A stretch of DNA of 23,054 nucleotides from Smittium mucronatum (taxonomy: Eukaryota; Kickxellomycota; Harpellomycetes; Harpellales; Legeriomycetaceae). The position numbers and the translations under genes are program-made. Below the pieces are notes generated by a model that did no database searches, was not told the DNA's origin, and saw only the letters and a list, made by a program, of their open reading frames with translations. This document shows positions 20,485 through 23,054 of this stretch, piece by piece (position 1 is the stretch's first letter; every line of letters begins with the position of its first letter). The DNA lies in the NCBI GenBank assembly GCA_001953115.1, contig LSSL01000083.1, forward strand, positions 12,663 through 35,716, given 5' to 3'.

Positions 20485-22310
20485 GCAATTCCCTTTTTGA
20501 AAAGTTTCTAGGGCTATTATTAAATGAATAAAATATTCAGCCATTTACATCAATAATACTATTTTTTCGGTTCAGACTATTAAATCAAGTTTCTTTCTCG
20601 TCCTAGAAGAATTTCACACAGCAGAATTATAAAAAATAATTAGAAAATGTTTATGAAATTATTCTTTTCGAACTGAAAAACTCTGGATAGCCAAAAAGAT
20701 TTACAATTAATTTTTGAACTACAAAAAAGAATAATAATCATGCGTTAAAAAAATTCCCTTTAACTATAATTTATTTATTCCTATTTAATCGATCCATCCC
20801 CCATCTGTTAATATAATAAGTTTGATCATCATGTTAAAAAATACACTCAGAGTCTCTAAAAACCCTCACAGTGAAAGAATTGAAAAGAAGATGAACCCCG
20901 ATAAAAAGGAAATAACCGTGTTTATATACATCCTTAAACTCCTCCAACTATATTTTCAATGCACATTTTTTAAATTAAAATCTTTATTTTTAATTATTTG
21001 CTATTTATTATATTCGAGTCATTTAATTACAATAAAGTTAAAATAGCTATATTCTTTATCTTTCTTTTTCGAAAAAATTGAGAAAATTTAGTGTTTTGCC
21101 TTGTCAGACTCATACCCCATTCTAATAATAATAAATAAACACAGGTTGCACTTTATGAATCTATCTGTAAATTTAATGGATGGAAATTTTGGTAATAAAT
21201 GCTATTTTCAGTTTCATCTATATCAACCAGAAAATTACTGTAAAAAATGAAAATTTTAAATTAATATTATATCGGTAATAGATTTCGTGGTGGGAAAGTG
21301 TTATTAAATATTTCGATTTTTTTTTTTACATTTATGAAGGCTTTTTTAATTTTTTTATTTGTAAAAGTGAAAAAAATGAATATAATAAAATATCTCTACC
21401 TAGAAAAAACCTTTAATAAAAAGTTAATTTAAACTACATTTAATTCGGATAATTCCTAACTATTTAATAGATTTTTTATAGGATTTTATAAGAAACTTAG
21501 CTTTTGAATATTTTTTATAAGTTACTGCAACTATTATTTTAAACTATTAAATAATTAGTTCATAGTTTTTTATTTTCTATAGTGTATCACGTAAGTTAAA
21601 AATTGAAAAAAAATTCTAAAAAATATTTTTTACAAATAATATTCCTTTATCATTTTCAAAAAAAAAATCCAGATTTTTTTTTAGTTTTTTGATATTTTTT
21701 GAATAAATTTTGTGTTTCTCCTGCAATTATAAGTGGGCAAAATTTATAAATAATGTTGATTTAATGGTAAATAAAGAATAATATTTTATTTAACAAGATT
21801 TTTATAAATTGAAATAAGATTTTTATATTCTAAAAAAGTATATATAAATTTTGAACTTCCTTGAAAAATACATTTTAATATTATTTGAAATATTTGAAAA
21901 AATAGTTAATATTTCGAAATTAATTAAAATAATATTAAAAAAATATCTTTTCATTATTTAAACGAATAAAAATCAGAATTTATTCTAATTATAAACATGG
22001 AATACTCTGCCCAAACAACTGTTAAAATAATCTTTTTTTTGTTTTTAATAGAAAATATCTAATAAATATGGCCCATATTAATTTCATGAGATGTAAATTC
22101 AATTTCTTAAGCTTTGGATGCACATTTAATCCTAAAATAAACACTTTCAAAGGGTAAACGATCATCTGAAAAAAGTGATCTTTTTTTTAAAAAAAAAAAA
22201 TTAATCACAAACCTAGCACCTAATAAAGTGAGATAAAACAGGAAATTATAAATAAAATATCTAATAAATCCGATCATTTTATACGAAAAATATCGTAGAA
22301 TTTATACCGA

Positions 22311-22347
22311 TTCCAATTCCAATTCTAATTACAATTCCAATTACGAT
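22311..22347. repeat. Degenerate hexanucleotide tandem repeat
   Basis: About six imperfect copies of the unit TTCCAA, with variants such as TTCTAA and TTACAA, follow each other here. Confidence 0.7.
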
Positions 22348-22616
22348 TATTTATTTTTATCAGGCAGTTTTAAGGTAAGCGCCACTCCATTTCATTCCAA
22401 TAAAAACAGTGTCTCTTGAAATCTCGGGAATCTGATTGAGATTCTTTTATTTTATGAATTATTATAGAAGCAAACATATTTCCATATCCCAAAAAAAAAG
22501 GTAGAAACAAATACTTTAGACTTGATGTCTGATGTCTGAGGTCTAGGTGTATGAATAGAGGATATGATATTTAATAATCGATATCAGCCAGCTTTACTCT
22601 GATTCATATTAACGAT

Positions 22617-22649
<33 letters not shown>
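22617..22649. repeat. Compound (CA)n(TA)n microsatellite
   Basis: Nine CA units run directly into about seven TA units. Confidence 0.95.
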
Positions 22650-23054
22650 GTATCATTTAACATCTTTTAAGAATATAAACTTTTTTTTTATAAATATGAA
22701 TTGTAATAATTTGTTTTTTCAAAATAAAAAAATGATTTAGCCGAAAGAAGCAAATTAATAGCATTATGGATTCATGTGACAGTTTTAAATACATGTGGAA
22801 GACTATAGTACTTACATTGTTAAATATATTTTTTTACGATCTCTAATCTATAAAAATAAATAAAATTAGAAATCAGCTCAATAACATTATTATTATGCTT
22901 TAATTTTATTTGGCTTATCTTATATCATATCTTCCAAAATTTGACTTATATAAATTTTGCATATATGATATTTATGATATGATATAATTATAAATTTTTC
23001 AACGTTTCTGTATTTTAATATTTATTTTATTCAAGGAAACACAAAAACTTCTAG

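Larger units (their letters stand above)
20485..23054. other. Extremely AT-rich gene-free region
   Basis: About 2.5 kb with long A and T runs, no open frame with family resemblance and no detectable RNA gene or mobile element. It contains a T8-A12 palindromic stretch near 22181-22200 and the microsatellites listed separately. It looks like neutrally evolving spacer DNA. Confidence 0.6.

Noticed and set aside
1..23054. Assignment to anaerobic gut fungi or microsporidia because of the AT-rich sequence
   Set aside because: A dehydrogenase with a canonical peroxisomal signal and frequent ordinary introns do not fit those groups.

Overview
The window looks like a piece of an AT-rich eukaryotic nuclear genome, most likely fungal. 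Five genes can be rebuilt, all broken by short GT..AG introns (about 50-165 bases; donors often GTAAGC, acceptors mostly TAG or CAG). Coding exons are visibly less AT-rich than the spacers. The presence of a DHHC palmitoyltransferase of Swf1 type, the proteasome adaptor Ecm29, an SPX-domain protein and an acyl-CoA dehydrogenase ending in the peroxisomal signal SKL fits a fungus with ordinary peroxisomes. An early-diverging, AT-rich lineage is my guess, not something the sequence proves.

Layout: 1-1011 is a spacer with an unusually GC-rich block (about 90-560) ending in a perfect hairpin. 1012-2109 (minus) is a four-exon Swf1-like palmitoyltransferase. 2110-3971 is a gene-free shared upstream region. 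3972-11102 (plus) is an eleven-exon ECM29 gene encoding about 2115 residues. 11172-12341 (minus) is a four-exon gene for an unrecognised lysine-rich protein of 323 residues, convergent with ECM29 and only 69 bases from it. 13342-15238 (minus) is the most interesting gene: an SPX domain fused, inside one uninterrupted exon, to a zinc-dependent succinylglutamate desuccinylase/aspartoacylase (AstE/AspA) domain. 16544-18414 (minus) is a six-exon peroxisomal acyl-CoA dehydrogenase of the ACAD10/11 type. From 18415 to the end no convincing gene is seen; the last 2.5 kb are extremely AT-rich and hold microsatellites.

The genes are ordinary housekeeping functions in different pathways (membrane lipidation, proteasome assembly and quality control, phosphate or inositol-pyrophosphate sensing, fatty-acid breakdown), and nothing suggests a cluster. 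The candidate new biology is the SPX-AstE/AspA protein: a sensor domain for inositol pyrophosphates on a metallo-deacylase, with both ligand-binding and catalytic signatures intact. Exon boundaries given here were derived by eye from reading-frame continuity, splice-site consensus and family conservation, and have not been tested against transcripts.
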